DNA of 64,000 nt from Cyclina sinensis (lineage: Eukaryota; Mollusca; Bivalvia; Venerida; Veneridae), in NCBI GenBank assembly GCA_012932295.1, contig JAAONU010000004.1, forward strand, positions 29,056,304 through 29,120,303. Direction: 5' to 3'. Below the pieces are notes generated by a model. It was not told where the DNA came from. It did not search any database and was given only the letters and a program-made list of their open reading frames with translations. Every line of letters starts with the position of its first letter. The stretch's first letter is position 1. The position numbers and the translations under genes were made by a program. This document shows, in pieces, positions 47,346 to 59,879 of the stretch.

Positions 47346-48389
47346 GTAAACCTTTAGTTCCTTCAAGTGAACCAATGAATTTCATTTCAAGTACTGATTT
47401 GTCTCAGAATACTGTGTGTTTGTGCAAAAAAAGAAAACATTATCGACTTAAATACCAATGAGTCAATCTAATTTCCAGATGACTTACTTTCTTGTCTTAC
47501 CAAATTATTATCAAGAAACCTGAGTAAATTGACGAGCAGAAGACCTCGATTTAAGCTTGAGATGATATTTAAGAAGTTTGAAGTTAAAATGTGGATTTTT
47601 ATTTAAAGAACATGCTAATGACCTAGATATTAAAAAAACATATTATCATTAACAAAAACATGAGTGTGAAGAATTAACAATACTAACATAATTTGTCAGT
47701 AGCGTTGTTATTACATAAGAACTATATTTTGACTGAATAAATTATATTGTACAGGAACATAGGTAAAACAAATAGAAAAGTTCATCAAGTTTCGAAACTA
47801 AAATCTGCATGCAAAAATGCACAATCCATATCATTCAAAATTCATACACATAGCACCAAAAGCAGAAGGTATGTCAAGGTCGAAGTAGAAATCTGAATGT
47901 AAAAACATATATGGATAACTTTTGCTCATGTATGCAAAAATGAAGTTTGAAACAAAAGATAAAAGCTGGGTTTTTTTGTGTATATGTGTAATGGTTTCGA
48001 ACCAAAATCTACAGTGTTTATGATGAGTGACCAGATGATCATTAGAATGCATAAAAGAAAGCAGGTGTTAAAAAGACACCTTTAAGACAAAAAAAGGAAG
48101 CCAATTCGATCTTGTCTGTTTGTCGTTTCTTGTTTTTTTCTTCTGCTTCTTCTTCTTTTTAATATATTCCAACTATATGTGGTCAGCAATATCACATTAC
48201 ATTTTATTTTATAGATGTTGTAGATGATTTATTTACAAAATCTTTCTTACATACCGAAGAAATTAAACTACTTTACCTTTCAGTTAATTATTGAAATAAT
48301 ATTTATTTCTCAAAAGACACCTTATTGCTGTCCTACTTTTTCATCAACTATGTCTTTTAAGTGAAATTATTCTAATTAAATGTCTTATT
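47346..48389. other. non-coding stretch with one duplicated segment
   Basis: About 47450-47570 matches 55125-55250 in order: TACCAATGAGTCAATCTAATTT against TATCAATGAGTCAAACTTATTT, then TCCAGATG.CTT, CTTGTCT.ACCAAAT, GAGCAGAAGACCT against GAAGCGTAAGACCT. No gene is seen. Confidence 0.45.
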
Positions 48390-48530
48390 GGGGCCAGTGT
48401 GAAGTTGGTGCACCCTAGAATTTGGTTTAAACCCTAAGTGGTAAATGTGTTGCCACTGACCGTTCCAAGCCGGTAACCCTTAGTTAATTGTTTGTGGTGT
48501 TTCATTTCAATTGATCAATATATGTATTTA
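48390..48530 (+). repeat. probable dispersed repeat fragment
   Basis: GGTGCACCCTAGAATTTGG then TTTAAACC and CCACTGACCGTTCCAAGCCG is a combination I recall from bivalve repeats, perhaps a LINE 3' untranslated region. Nothing internal to the window confirms it. Confidence 0.3.
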
Positions 48531-49379
48531 TGCTCTCTTTCTGCACTGTTTGCTGTGTGTGAAGGTAATGTTTTCTGACAGTTGTCTTTCCTTATATGCA
48601 TTTTTCACTTTTTAAAATAACAATACATTGTCTACGATATAACATATTTAACTTTGCATTTTGTCTAAGAAAATAAAAATATTCTGTCTATGTTTATAAA
48701 AGTGACACCGATTTAGAGAGGATAATTGCTCTTAAAACCTATTTTCTATAAAAACTTAGCAATCTAATTCAAAATATTAAACGAAATGAAATGAAATAGA
48801 AGAGCGAATGTGAATTAAAAAAAACTGATCAAATTGTGTAAGTCTGGCTACCGAAGGAAACGTCTTTGAACAAAGTCTTTATAAAAAGGTTAGAGAAAAA
48901 ACAAACAAACAAACAACACCATGTTGAGTTTTCTCTTTTTTTAATGTTTCACGGCATTCGAGTTAATAGCATGGCTGCTGAATCGTCTTTGATTCTGTAT
49001 GGTAATCTATATGTTAATCTTAGAAAAAAAAATGTGTCACAGACACTACTGCCCCCGAAACATTGTAATGGTCACCGTTATTGTAGCTTAAAACTTGATA
49101 TTACCTTTATCATTTGTTCACAAATGTTTTACTGTCTGAATACTGAACAAAGTACCAATACGTCCAGGGGTAAGACTATTATATGTCATTTACCTATTTA
49201 TATTGCTGGTAGAATTAATAAATTTCCAAAACTGATGTGTTTCAAAAGATATTGATATAGTGTTTTGTATACGTACCCATGGCTCACCGCACGTCTTTTA
49301 CAGAAAAGGTTTTTCATAACAGTTTCTTGACTTTTAACATTTGGATTATGCACTGAAGCAATATCAAGTAAAATTAAAC
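48531..49379. other. non-coding stretch with one unrecognised frame
   Basis: The 129-codon frame at 48866-49255 begins in an AAACAAACAAACAA tract and has no recognisable domain. Probably chance. Confidence 0.4.
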
Positions 49380-49882
49380 CAAGGGCAATAACTCAACCAA
49401 AAATAATCAAATCGCAAAAAGCCTGATTATATGCGCTGCAGCGCTTGATAATGATCAATCTTTGAAAGATTGGCGAAAATGGAGTGAGAAATGTAGGAGG
49501 GGTTGTGCACAGAAACAACTTTTAAATAAAATTTTGCAAAGTGTAATTACTATGCCAAAAATTCAACTAGCAAAAACCGAAATAAATGCGCTAAGGCACT
49601 TGATAATGATCATTCTGTGAATGTGTGGTTAAAATCACATGGAAAATGCAGGATGAGTTTCGCACACAGGAAATATTGAATAAAATTAAACAAAGGCCAA
49701 TAACCAAAGAATTTGCACTTAGGCACTTGATAATGATCATTGTGTGAAAGTTTAGAAAACCAAATGGTAATTGTGGGAGTTGCACACAGAAGATGGGACG
49801 GAAGAACAGACAGACGGATGGACGGAAGGAACAGGGGACGGACAGTGTGACTACTATATGCCACCCTTCGGGGGGCATAAAA
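49380..49882. repeat. repeat with three to four diverged units and a GGACGGACAG end
   Basis: CTTGATAATGATCA recurs at 49444, 49599 and 49726, each within a unit that also has GCAATAACTC or CCAATAACC-like and GCACACAGAA blocks. It ends with ACAGACGGATGGACGGAAGG and then GACTACTATATGCC and CCTTCGGGGGGCATAA (about 49805-49880). I recall this end as common in bivalve DNA. Two overlapping minus-strand frames (133 and 84 codons) are artefacts of the units. Confidence 0.65.
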
Positions 49883-51914
49883 ATGATTACAGATGAATTA
49901 TAATTTCTGTGATGAAGTACAAATGTTTTAAGGTAAAACTTTTTCCTTAGATATGAAAAATTTACCTTAGTCTCTTCCGTTATTCCTCCCAAATCTTAGA
50001 CAAAATAAAGCAAGTGTTCCATCATACGACATTACATATTTGATTGATCGATATTTGGCCATATCATATCAATTACGAGCTATCTTGAGCCTAGACGCTT
50101 GCTGCAAAATGCTGTTTCCACTCGTTGAAGAAATTCTGTTACGTTAATTTCATATTATATTACTTTATACCTGACCAACAAAAACGATGCATGATTCCTT
50201 GTTAAATGTTTCTTAACAAAGTATAGAGGATGTTAACAATATTTGCAAATATATAACCACCGAATTCATCTGCAGATACTTTTACAGTGACAAACATTTC
50301 GCTTAAAAATCTTTGAATGTTATTTAAATATCTTCAAATTACCTTGGGCTAAAGAAATTATAAAAATTCGATACATAAACTTCTTGATATCTAGAAAACT
50401 AGATAATGCTTCAGGCATACAAATGAAGGTCAAACATTGTTATTGTGAAACATGTTAGGATTCTTCCGTAACTTAAGCATAGGCGTGCTGGTAGTCTAAC
50501 GAATGTGGCAACATTTTAAATGATAAGGCATTCCTTTTGGCAGCGTTGAATAATTAACTGAATGGATATGATTTCTCTTCCTTGCCGAGACAAAGAAAAT
50601 CTAAAATGTATGCTTCAAAAAAGACATAACAATAGTTCTCCCTATCAGTTTTTACATAACTTCCTTAAGTAATTTGTTTCTGGCATTACATGACTCCGTT
50701 TAATTCCGAGGCCGATTACTTGTTTTACCTATGATATGCTGTGACTGAAAGCAACAAAATAGACATTGAATGTCACAAAATTATTTTTCAACAATAACTA
50801 GTTTAATTTAACTCTTTCAATGATTTGATAAAGTTAATGATAATGAAGTTGCTGTCTCAGTTATACAGAAATATATTGGAAACAGAAAAACGTAGAATTA
50901 ACTAAATATCGTTGAAAATACAATACTAAGTTGTACATGGATAGTACCTTGAATGCCCAAGAACTAAACGACTATCAACTTATGCTACAGGCATTAGGAT
51001 TATCTATTGTAAGCAGAATTACATCGCAAGAATACATGCATGTAAATAATGGATAAAAAGTTGTGTGTTACCCTGAAAAGTCAAATGCACGTTGTTGTTG
51101 AAGAAGTTAAACCAATTTCCATTTTCTATGAAATTCCTGGAATCATTTCATTTATTATTAAAACTGTCAATGGTGCTGAAAAACATCATGTTTGAAAAAC
51201 AAACTAGTGATACTCGTAACAGCAAAACCAGTTAAAATAGCTTATTTTTGCTAATATATTCACTGCTGTGGCTTGTTGACGTAAACGTGTTCACCTCAGA
51301 ATATTCAACAAACAATATTCTCATTCAACCACGAAGTTTTAGAGATCATCTTTTAATGAAATTTCAGGTCAATGTAGGAAATTCGTGCAGGTGGACAAGG
51401 AAACAATAAGGCACAATTTCAAATCTTACAAATCAATATATCATACAATTGAAATATCGAATACCACTAACCTTTAGATTTTTAAGCATTTCTCAGTAAA
51501 CTGAAACGCTGCAAATTCATTTAATAATATTGAATTTCATCTAAAATTTCTTTCAATAAGTCTAAAATTAATTTCCAGATGTTTCGACTGAAACAGACAC
51601 CGTAAGAAAAATGGTTTTATTTTAATGACCTAAAGAAAAGATACTTTAAAAAAATAGGAATATATCTGCAACACAGAGACGACCAGTGAATATGACATAA
51701 CTGATAATATTCTTCTTGGTAATTCAAATTTTATTCAACATAGAGCAATTTAATACTATTAAAATAAAAAACGTGTACTGTTCAAATATGAAACAAATAT
51801 TTGCTAATAGAGTTAGCTTTATTAACGAACACTTTTTTTGTTGTTGTTGTAAGGTATCGTATTTATTACACCTATAATTTACAAAATACAAACACTGAGT
51901 GACCAAAACTGAAA
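49883..51914. other. AT-rich non-coding stretch
   Basis: No exon, RNA gene or bounded element could be supported. Confidence 0.5.
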
Positions 51915-52850
51915 AAGGTACCTTAATGGCAGCAAAAACTAAGTCCAAACCGCTTGAGTTGTTCCTTTGACAAACAATGCAGAAAATATCTCAAACATAT
52001 TGCATATCGATCTAAAATTTGAATTTCACTTCAGTGCTGTAAATAAGATACAATCTAAGACCTTTTTTTAAGATACAATGTTTCACATTAAAATCTGCAC
52101 TGTCGTGTACAAAACTATCAAAGTTTGCAGTTTTTCTGCACGCAGATTTTAGATCAAACGAAGATTTATCCCAATGTTGACAATAGTGTGCACTCGCAAT
52201 TCTAGAGCAAGAAAACGTAATTGTTTGTGAAAGTTTACTATTAGCTTGTCACATTTAATTCAATAGACATTATTCGGTGATATTCGTGCACGAGAAAGCT
52301 AAATTGTGATTTGATTTCTATAAAAAAAATAATGAAAAATACAGAAGTCAGAGTTCAAAACTTGTAAGCACAACGGAAGAATTAAAATCAAACAGATCTT
52401 TTTAAAACTTTATTATTGACCTTTTTAAAATAATTTTTTCTTGTTACAGTTATGCTGGCAACAGACTTACTAAACTTCTACAATACTTACTTTTCACAAC
52501 TTGGCCATAAATATTAGGAATGTAAACAATAGCTTTAAGGCAAATGTTAAACAGTCTCCTCTATTTAGATTAATAACGAAACATTAAAACAGAACTAGGA
52601 ATCCAAGCGTTACAAAATGCACTTTCGGTTGCATTATGTCACACCTATTCTAAAAGATTAAGTATGAATTAGTTTCACACTGTATATTACTTCTTTGATC
52701 AAATAACTAGCAGAGAATAAGATTCGCAATCATTGTTTACGAAAAAGGTAGAGATATTCCCCGTGGTCCATCTGCAATAATAGATGTGCCAAAATGTATG
52801 TAAATAATTGTTAATACGAACTGTATAACACTAGTTAGGACAACAGTTCG
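51915..52850 (+). repeat. copy 2 of the diverged 41-43.7 kb duplication
   Basis: The left part (51915-52070) aligns with 41030-41200 and the right part (52690-52840) with 43555-43700, in the same order and orientation. The separation is about 0.6 kb here but about 2.35 kb there; the 42.0-42.5 and 43.15-43.43 kb elements account for about 0.8 kb of that difference. Confidence 0.55.
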
Positions 52851-52901
52851 TGATTCGGTGTATCTGGAGATAACAACAAATTTACTTCGACAATACATAA
52901 T

Positions 52902-53141
52902 GTACGGTGGCACAGAGGTGACATGCACAACTCGTTTTTAAATTGCACTTCTCTTTTTTTCCAATGCAATACTTTTTTTCAGATTTGCAATTCCTTTTTT
53001 TAATCTCGTTCCAACGACCAAGTAACTCGTTATCACGTGATGCTAAGTCACTCCCTCGAGTTAGTATCGCTCCACGAAAAAAAAGAGAAGTGCAATTTAA
53101 AAAAAAAAGACTTATGCATTTCACCTTTGTGCCACCGTAGT
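52902..53141. mobile_element. MITE with long inverted ends (ACGGTGGCAC...)
   Basis: The left end TACGGTGGCACAGAGGTGA (52903 on) and right end ...TCACCTTTGTGCCACCGTA (to 53139) are inverted copies. The match extends inward over about 60 bp through TTTTTAAATTGCACTTCTCT and its complement, with small length differences. TA borders both sides. Total about 237 bp. No coding content: the 80-, 65- and 63-codon frames on both strands are products of the palindrome. Confidence 0.85.
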
Positions 53142-53582
53142 AATATCATTGAACAAATGCATCAATTAAGTTCTAATGTCTCTTAGTGTTGTACTTAGAT
53201 TAGTTTTTTAAATAAACCTTTTTTCAAATTCTCCTGACTATTAACATCCACAGCACTAAAATTATAGGTCTTAAAAGACAGCACTTTATTTTTTTAATTT
53301 ACCTAAGAATCGTAACCGTTTTGGCGAATCACAACATATGTAATAGATTATACACGTACCTTATTTTACAGATATGAAATGTGACTTTGACACAACAAGC
53401 ATGCCTTTAGAGGCAAAACTTGGGATCAAAACTTTATAAACATAACTGATCATACACCATGTCAAACAAATGTCAGTAAAAAGCATTCAAAGCATGCTAG
53501 TATGGAGTAACAATATCGAGAACTTTTATCACTTTAAGTACTGCACTTGCTCGGACTCCAAACTAGTATTAAGAATATCTAC

Positions 53583-53796
53583 TTAACCCTTAACTTGCTG
53601 ATTTTTTGTAATGGATTTGCCCTGCTTTGAATTTGGAAAAGTCCATTCAAAGTAAAGGGATTTCAATTTCAAAAAACAAAAAATGAGCTAAAAACAGTAT
53701 ACAGCCAGGTCAGACTGCACGGATGTGCAGGCAGGCCCGGCTTTATACTGGTGGCAAAGGCTAATCACTTTCAGTTCCAGCAGTTTAATGGTTAAG
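53583..53796. mobile_element. short inverted-repeat element bordered by TTAA
   Basis: The left end TTAACCCTTAACTTGCTG (53583-53600) and right end CAGCAGTTTAATGGTTAA (about 53778-53795) are imperfect inverted copies. Both terminate in TTAA, as a piggyBac-type insertion would. The interior has GTCAGACTGCACGGATGTGC and TGGTGGCAAAGGCTAATCAC. I recall this unit as very common in bivalves. Non-autonomous, with no frame of interest. Confidence 0.7.
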
Positions 53797-55743
53797 CTTT
53801 GACATAATTAGTGATGTGTTGTCTTTCAAATTTGTTTCAGTTCTTTTTAAAATCTGATCAGGAGTACAAAAAACAACTAAAATCCCGCCTCCAAATGAAA
53901 ATTCATCATGTAATCAACATTGGAGTATATCGTCTTCTTTTTTCTATTTTCTTCTCTTAAATATAAAGCAAAAATTGACCATAGGTGAGAAATTCGCGTA
54001 AAAATTACTGCTAGAAATGACAGCTGAGTTTATATTCTTACTATTCTAAACCATCTTTTAGTCACTTTACTACGTAGGTAATAAATACCTTCAAACAGGC
54101 AATATTGATATAATGTGTGTTGGTTTCAAGAACTTATTTTAATATTATAATGATGTGATACACGAAGACAGCATTGTTTTCTAACCTTTCATGTTCATAA
54201 CAGTTATAAAGTACTTGGTTTCCAAATACTGATATGGTTCCTGTTTTCATCATGTTTGAAATACATATGATAATATATTCAAGACTCATCATATGCCCTG
54301 AATGAATTAGTTAAGTTTTTTGTTACAAAAATGTATATCTTCTTGCGTTTTTCATTCCCTTCTGTTATTTTTAATTCAAATTTGCAATAAATCAATAATT
54401 AATCTCTATATGAGGTATTTCTATATTAATGTTTAGTGACATACGATTTATTATAAAATATACTGATGAAAGGCAATTCATATTTTTCGACTAGCCTTTA
54501 TACTATCTTAACAATACGTAACATTTTAGATAAAAACTACAAAACTTTTTTTTCCTTTCAATCAACAATATCGCTGGTCGTACAGCAGCAACTAAATTGA
54601 TAAAAATTATCAAACAGTTTCGTTTAAACTTTCAGATACTAATATTTTTTTTATAATTATACTGAATAGTTATTCCTAAAATCTTAATTCAAATGTATAA
54701 AACTTTGTATGATATTAATTTGTTTAATCTCCAGAACTCCGTTTTGCCTTACATGTGTATCAGCCAAGGGAACAAGGTGTATCCTCGGTGTGTATGTCCG
54801 TAAAGTCTGGATCGCGCGAAAACTAAACAAATATCGAAACCAGCTGGATTGTATATGAACTAATTTCGTATATGTTTATGACCGTTCCTCTGTCTTTACG
54901 TCTGAATACATGAATGTTCACCTAACTGCGTATTTACTGATAGCTTGAAGAAAACATTATATATAAAAGAAACGAAATTACTCTTTATCTTTTATATTTC
55001 CTGCACGTCTGCTCATCCGGAAAAAATCTGAAGTATGATAAGTTGCCTTGGAAATGAATCTGTTAAACTATATCTGTAGTTTACATTTCCCTTGTAGTTA
55101 ACATTTCCCTAGTACCCAAAGGAGTGGAATATCAATGAGTCAAACTTATTTTCCAGATGCCTTGCTATCTTGTCTGACCAAATCAGACTCAGTGTTGAAG
55201 AGAAGCGTAAGACCTTAAGTTAAGCATTGATACTTCTCATGATGAAAGAACTTGCAGTAAAAGGTCGACTTAATTACAGTTAAAGTTTTGTATTTAAAAA
55301 GGTTATCGATCCAGATCTTGCAAATGAGGAAAGAAAATGACTAATGACTGAAATTTAGAATGTTCTTTTTCAGAACTATTATAGAGTTTGTTTAAATAGT
55401 TTTATAGTTTATGGTTTTATTTTCTTGTTCTTTTATTTCTTTTTTGTGCGCGGTGTTCTTTTCTCTGTCATAAACCGACGGAATTATTTGAGAGGTTTAC
55501 AAAACTTAAATATAAAATTATCGGAAATATAAATTGTACACTCAGAGTTAAAACATTTTTTTCTGAAGAGAAAAACACTTAATTAAAAAATCGCTGATTT
55601 ATGAAATCAAATAGAAATCTTAAGAAAGAAACAATAAAGTCTTTTTCATAGCTGCATCTCCAATTTCACAGTTAGTAAAAAAATAACTGATTTCAAATCA
55701 TTTCGTTATTTTAAAGCGATTGAATAACGACACTTTCTAGTCT
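53797..55743. other. non-coding stretch with one duplicated segment
   Basis: About 54800-55260 resembles 47170-47570 in blocks (ATATCGAAACCA, GAGTCAA.CT.ATTTTCCAGATG). No gene or bounded element is seen. Confidence 0.45.
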
Positions 55744-55877
55744 GAACCAGAAAGCTCTTTGTCAAAGATGAACCAGAAAGCTCTTTGTCAAAGATGAACC
55801 AGAAAGCTCTTTGTCAAAGATGAACCAGAAAACTCTTTGTCAAAGATGAACCAGAAAACTCTTTGTCAAAGATGAAC
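55744..55877 (+). repeat. 26-bp minisatellite, five copies
   Basis: Units start at 55744, 55770, 55796, 55822 and 55848, each GAACCAGAAA then (G/A)CTCTTTGTCAAAGAT, with a trailing partial unit GAAC. The first three carry G and the last two A at the eleventh base. Each holds the short palindrome CTTTGtCAAAG. There are no spacers, so it is not CRISPR-like. Confidence 0.97.
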
Positions 55878-58109
55878 AAATTTACAATTTCTTTCTTTTA
55901 TTACTATAGTTATACTACGGAGGGGGTTTCATGACACTAACAAATTATTTTAAAATATTGCTTAAAAAGGTTAACCACTTTCGACCGCTTTACATAATAT
56001 CGGAATCAGCATTGTTCAAAGTTGTACAAACGATGGCTTTCAGAAACTTTATTGTAAATATTTACCGGAAGCGAGGAATTTTCTCAATCAATTACATTTC
56101 CATCTCTGTAATTCTGCATTTGCTTTAATGTTTCCCGAGAATAAAAACTGAATATTTCTGTGAATCATCAAAATATTGTTATGCTTTTGGGAGCAATTAT
56201 CAAAACTATAAAGTGTTGTTAATTTCATAATGTTGAATAATGGTACATCTAAGAATAGCAAAGCAAAGGAACAGATTATGTACAACATGAAAAAGTCTGC
56301 AAAAGCATAACATGAATTCAAGCAGGTCAACTCAAGCATTGATTGATTCGATTCTTCTTCTCAGAGAAAAGGTCAAATATTTTTATTATAGTGCCATGTG
56401 CAATCATTTTACACAGTTATTAACAAGAAATAATTATATTCAGCAATTTGGACCCGGCCAAATGGGCCTATTGGTTAATGTAGTGCATACATATTAAGGA
56501 TACCATTAAAAGAACAGATACGGCGAGCGCATCCAAGAAATCGAGGCACAAGCATGTCGGCAGACGACATGAACTCTTGGTAGCACACAGAAAATGTAGC
56601 GATTCAATGTACCAAAGTTATACCTCGTGATAGAATATTTACAATACTTAGCAAACAACATTGCTCGATAACTCCATACAACGCAACTAAATCTTCAGCC
56701 ATGAATTCATGTAGTAAATACGCATGCCAATTGCATATACATGTTTACATGAAGTAGTTTCATTAATTAGTAAAGGTACCGAAAATTCGCTATATATTAG
56801 TACATGTTACAGCACTACGGAATCAAATGTAGAAGTCAAGCATGTGTGTTGTAAAAAATAATTCTTCGTCTCAGAAATGCAGCCACAAGGAACTTGGAAA
56901 ATCGTCGATGAGTATCAGTCACATATTGAAGTTTTTTTAGTGTCGTTTATATTAGCATGATTGTCACTTTGTCATAAACTCACTGAAATATCTAGCTCTA
57001 ATATCATTATAACGAATACATTTCATGGCAAAATGTGTCTAATCCGGCCAATGTGATTAAGACTTTCAAAATGTATTCGACTATTTAGTTGGCATTTTCT
57101 TAAAACGCTTGGAAAAAATGACAATAGATTGAGTTTAATTTGTCAATATCATTTGATGAAGTTGACACTTCAATCTTTAAATCCTTAGATAAATGAATCT
57201 CATCTTAATTAATTCTACTTATATATGTTGGCTAATTACTCGCTGTAGTTAGATTAATATTCGACTTGCATATCACTAAAAGAGTCTACGTCTGCTAATT
57301 GTAAACTATCCTTTTCGACTAAATTAGTTTCAGTGTCATAAAGCCTAATTCTTACAGTGTCAAGCCTTGTTTCCTGCCAATACTGAGAAATACCTTGTAT
57401 TTACGAAGCTTGCTAAATTTACACAAATAGGTCATTTTGCTGTGTTAAGTTTTCCACTTTGATAAGAAAATAGCGCATTAAATTCATGTAGTATTACGTA
57501 CAACTTTCTTTTTTTAACTATTATCATTTTTGATATGTTGTTTACACAGTACATGTTGGAATACTGGGTATTATATACTACATCGAAAGATAAAACCATA
57601 TTGTGTCTTTGTTTAAAAATGAGAAAATGAATGAACATTTAGTATTTGTAAATCCAATTAAAAACTAAATATTCAACAGAAATAAAAAAAATGGTCAATT
57701 CATTAAAACTTTGTACATACTCTGTGGGTGAAAAACGTTGGATGCACAAAAAAAGGTTAAAAGATGAAATTATCACAAAGAGATGGAAACATGGTTATCA
57801 TTTAGTTTAATCATATTTGTTGTTACGGTTTTAAGACATCAGTAATAATCTTGTTACGGAATTTGGTGACTTGTTATTTTTCAAGATATACGTATTTTAT
57901 TACGGAAAATTAACAGTTATGTTTTTATTAAAAATGCAACAGCGCAGACGTAAAATCTGGAATAAATCAAATACCTGCTTACTTTAATCATCCTATTAAC
58001 GGAATCATGTTTTACAAGCAGTTATTATCTTAAACATGAACATTCAAAGACGTAATACTGCGTAACAAAAATATGTTTTAAACTATAATATGGTTATAAC
58101 AAATGACAT
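55878..58109. other. AT-rich non-coding stretch
   Basis: No gene or element is supported. Frames of 61-83 codons lack motifs. Confidence 0.5.
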
Positions 58110-58290
58110 AAATACCTTATCGAAAAGCAACAAGTATATCCAATCCAAATGAATAGTTCTCTTGTCAGATGTCAAAGAGTATATGTCTAGCAGGATCACA
58201 ATGAATATCGATACAAAGAATGATGCGTAGTTGAGGTCCAACAGAATGTTTATCATTCACATGTCAGATAAATAACACTAAAAGGTATTT
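58110..58290 (+). repeat. weak third copy of the 41.0/51.9 kb segment
   Basis: It shares ACCTTAT then GCAAC, ATATCCAATCCA and ATGAATATCGAT-type blocks with 41030 and 51915. It is more diverged than the other two. Confidence 0.35.
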
Positions 58291-59678
58291 TTAATTTATT
58301 AAAACTACTTTAAAAAAAATGTTTGCATGTAAGGTATTTACTCATGACAATATTTTATTTTATTTTTTACTTTTTATATTTGTTTATTTCTTATTTATTT
58401 ATTTTTTAAAGTATAAAACATGCTCAAAATATCTATATAAATATGTTTTTAGATCTGTGAAAACTAACTTAAAATATATGGTTTGAAAAATTATGAATTC
58501 CTATTCATTGAAGAAATTCTGTGTCATATGAAGTTCATGCTAGATTATTTCTGTCTGACCAACAGACTAAAAATACATAGAATCAACACCAGTATGCACT
58601 GATGTTGAACATTTTAATTATCTATGTCCCATTTTCAGACAAAAATAAAGAGAACGGCCAGACATTTTTTTCGTGGACACAATTTATTTCAGGGAAAAGG
58701 TCTTAATACAACCTTGTATAAAGAAAAACAGAAATAAAATGCCGAAAAATAGACAATGCAAACAATTTCAAACATTTGTGGAATGTAAGATAAAACTTAA
58801 ACTTAATTCACATTTTAAATGTTGCTGTAATTAACTATTCCTTCTGCCACTGCTGAAAGTTTAAGTGATAGGATGTTGCTACATTTTTACAAAACAAAAG
58901 AAAAAGAAATATATGTCTTACTTTCTTTTACTTTTGGCCAAACTTGTACAGTCATGAATTTAATTGTGAGGTAATTTTTAAACTATCATTGCATTGCACG
59001 TGTTCAAATTTGGTAGAAGCATTAGATTTTTTCCCGAAAAAAATGCACAAAATAGATATTCCATTGAACACTGCTATAAAAATGTATATCTTATTTTTTA
59101 AATGTATATAAATCACAATATGTATGTATAAACAAATGACTGACATGTCAATGCTCTCTCCTGTTGCTTTCATAGTCACGTGACTAAATCAATTCGATTC
59201 TTGTAGACGCTTTTAAGTGTATTGTAGGCCTGTCCTAAGTTTGTGTATTTTTACGACCGACACTGATATCGCACTATGAGATAAGATAGATTTCTTATTT
59301 GATATAGATAAAACCTGCCCAGAACAAATACCAGCCGTTGTAAAGGCCCCTTCTAAAGAATATTTTCAGGCAGTAACTTTCCCGCGTTCAGCTGAAACAG
59401 TCATGAACGGATGAGCCAACGCCGCCGGAAACAATACACTTTATTTTGTTATTTAAAGGAAACTGGTTTGTATTAAATCAAAACCTCTACAGACAATATC
59501 TATTGACCTACAACTTGATTTAGTAGAAATCTGAGTTCAAATAATTTATCATTTTACAATACGAGTCACGCACTGTTATTGTTATAGTATAAGTAAAACA
59601 GAAAATTAAATTACATTGTATTTCAAAATAATCCTGCTGAAGCTATATTAAGTCCTTTGCTACACCATGGCTATTTAA
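58291..59678. other. AT-rich non-coding stretch
   Basis: It includes a T/A low-complexity patch at about 58352-58411. No gene is seen. Confidence 0.5.
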
Positions 59679-59879
59679 ATGCATTCTTCATTTCTTGCCA
59701 TACTTATCTTTCTTCTTGTTCTTATTGTATTCATATATTTTAATTTGCAACATTGTCCAGACAAGACGATGAAAAAAAACCTGATAGTCGTAACACCAGT
59801 AGGTGTCCGTTTGGACAAATTAGTGATTGCAAAAGACAAGCTGTTACCACTTGCGCCTTTCAGAGACAACACTCCTTAA
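59679..59879 (+). other. short open frame with N-terminal hydrophobic segment, doubtful
   Basis: 66 codons from an ATG. Residues about 4-22 are strongly hydrophobic (L/I/V/F), followed by a short polar tail with K-K-N-L-I-V-V-T-P-V-G-V, so a small single-pass membrane protein or the first exon of one is conceivable. A strong donor-like GCGG|GTGAGT occurs at about 59911, but it lies 32 bases after the stop. A 65-codon frame on the opposite strand covers the same bases. No family is recognised. Most likely chance. Confidence 0.15.

Noticed and set aside
48866..49255. 129-codon plus-strand gene
   Set aside because: Starts in a simple-repeat tract and shows no family motif.
52882..53140. 80-codon cysteine-containing minus-strand protein and 65-codon plus-strand protein
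   Set aside because: Both lie within the inverted arms of a MITE.
55744..55877. CRISPR-like array
   Set aside because: Direct repeats abut with no spacers, and the context is eukaryotic.
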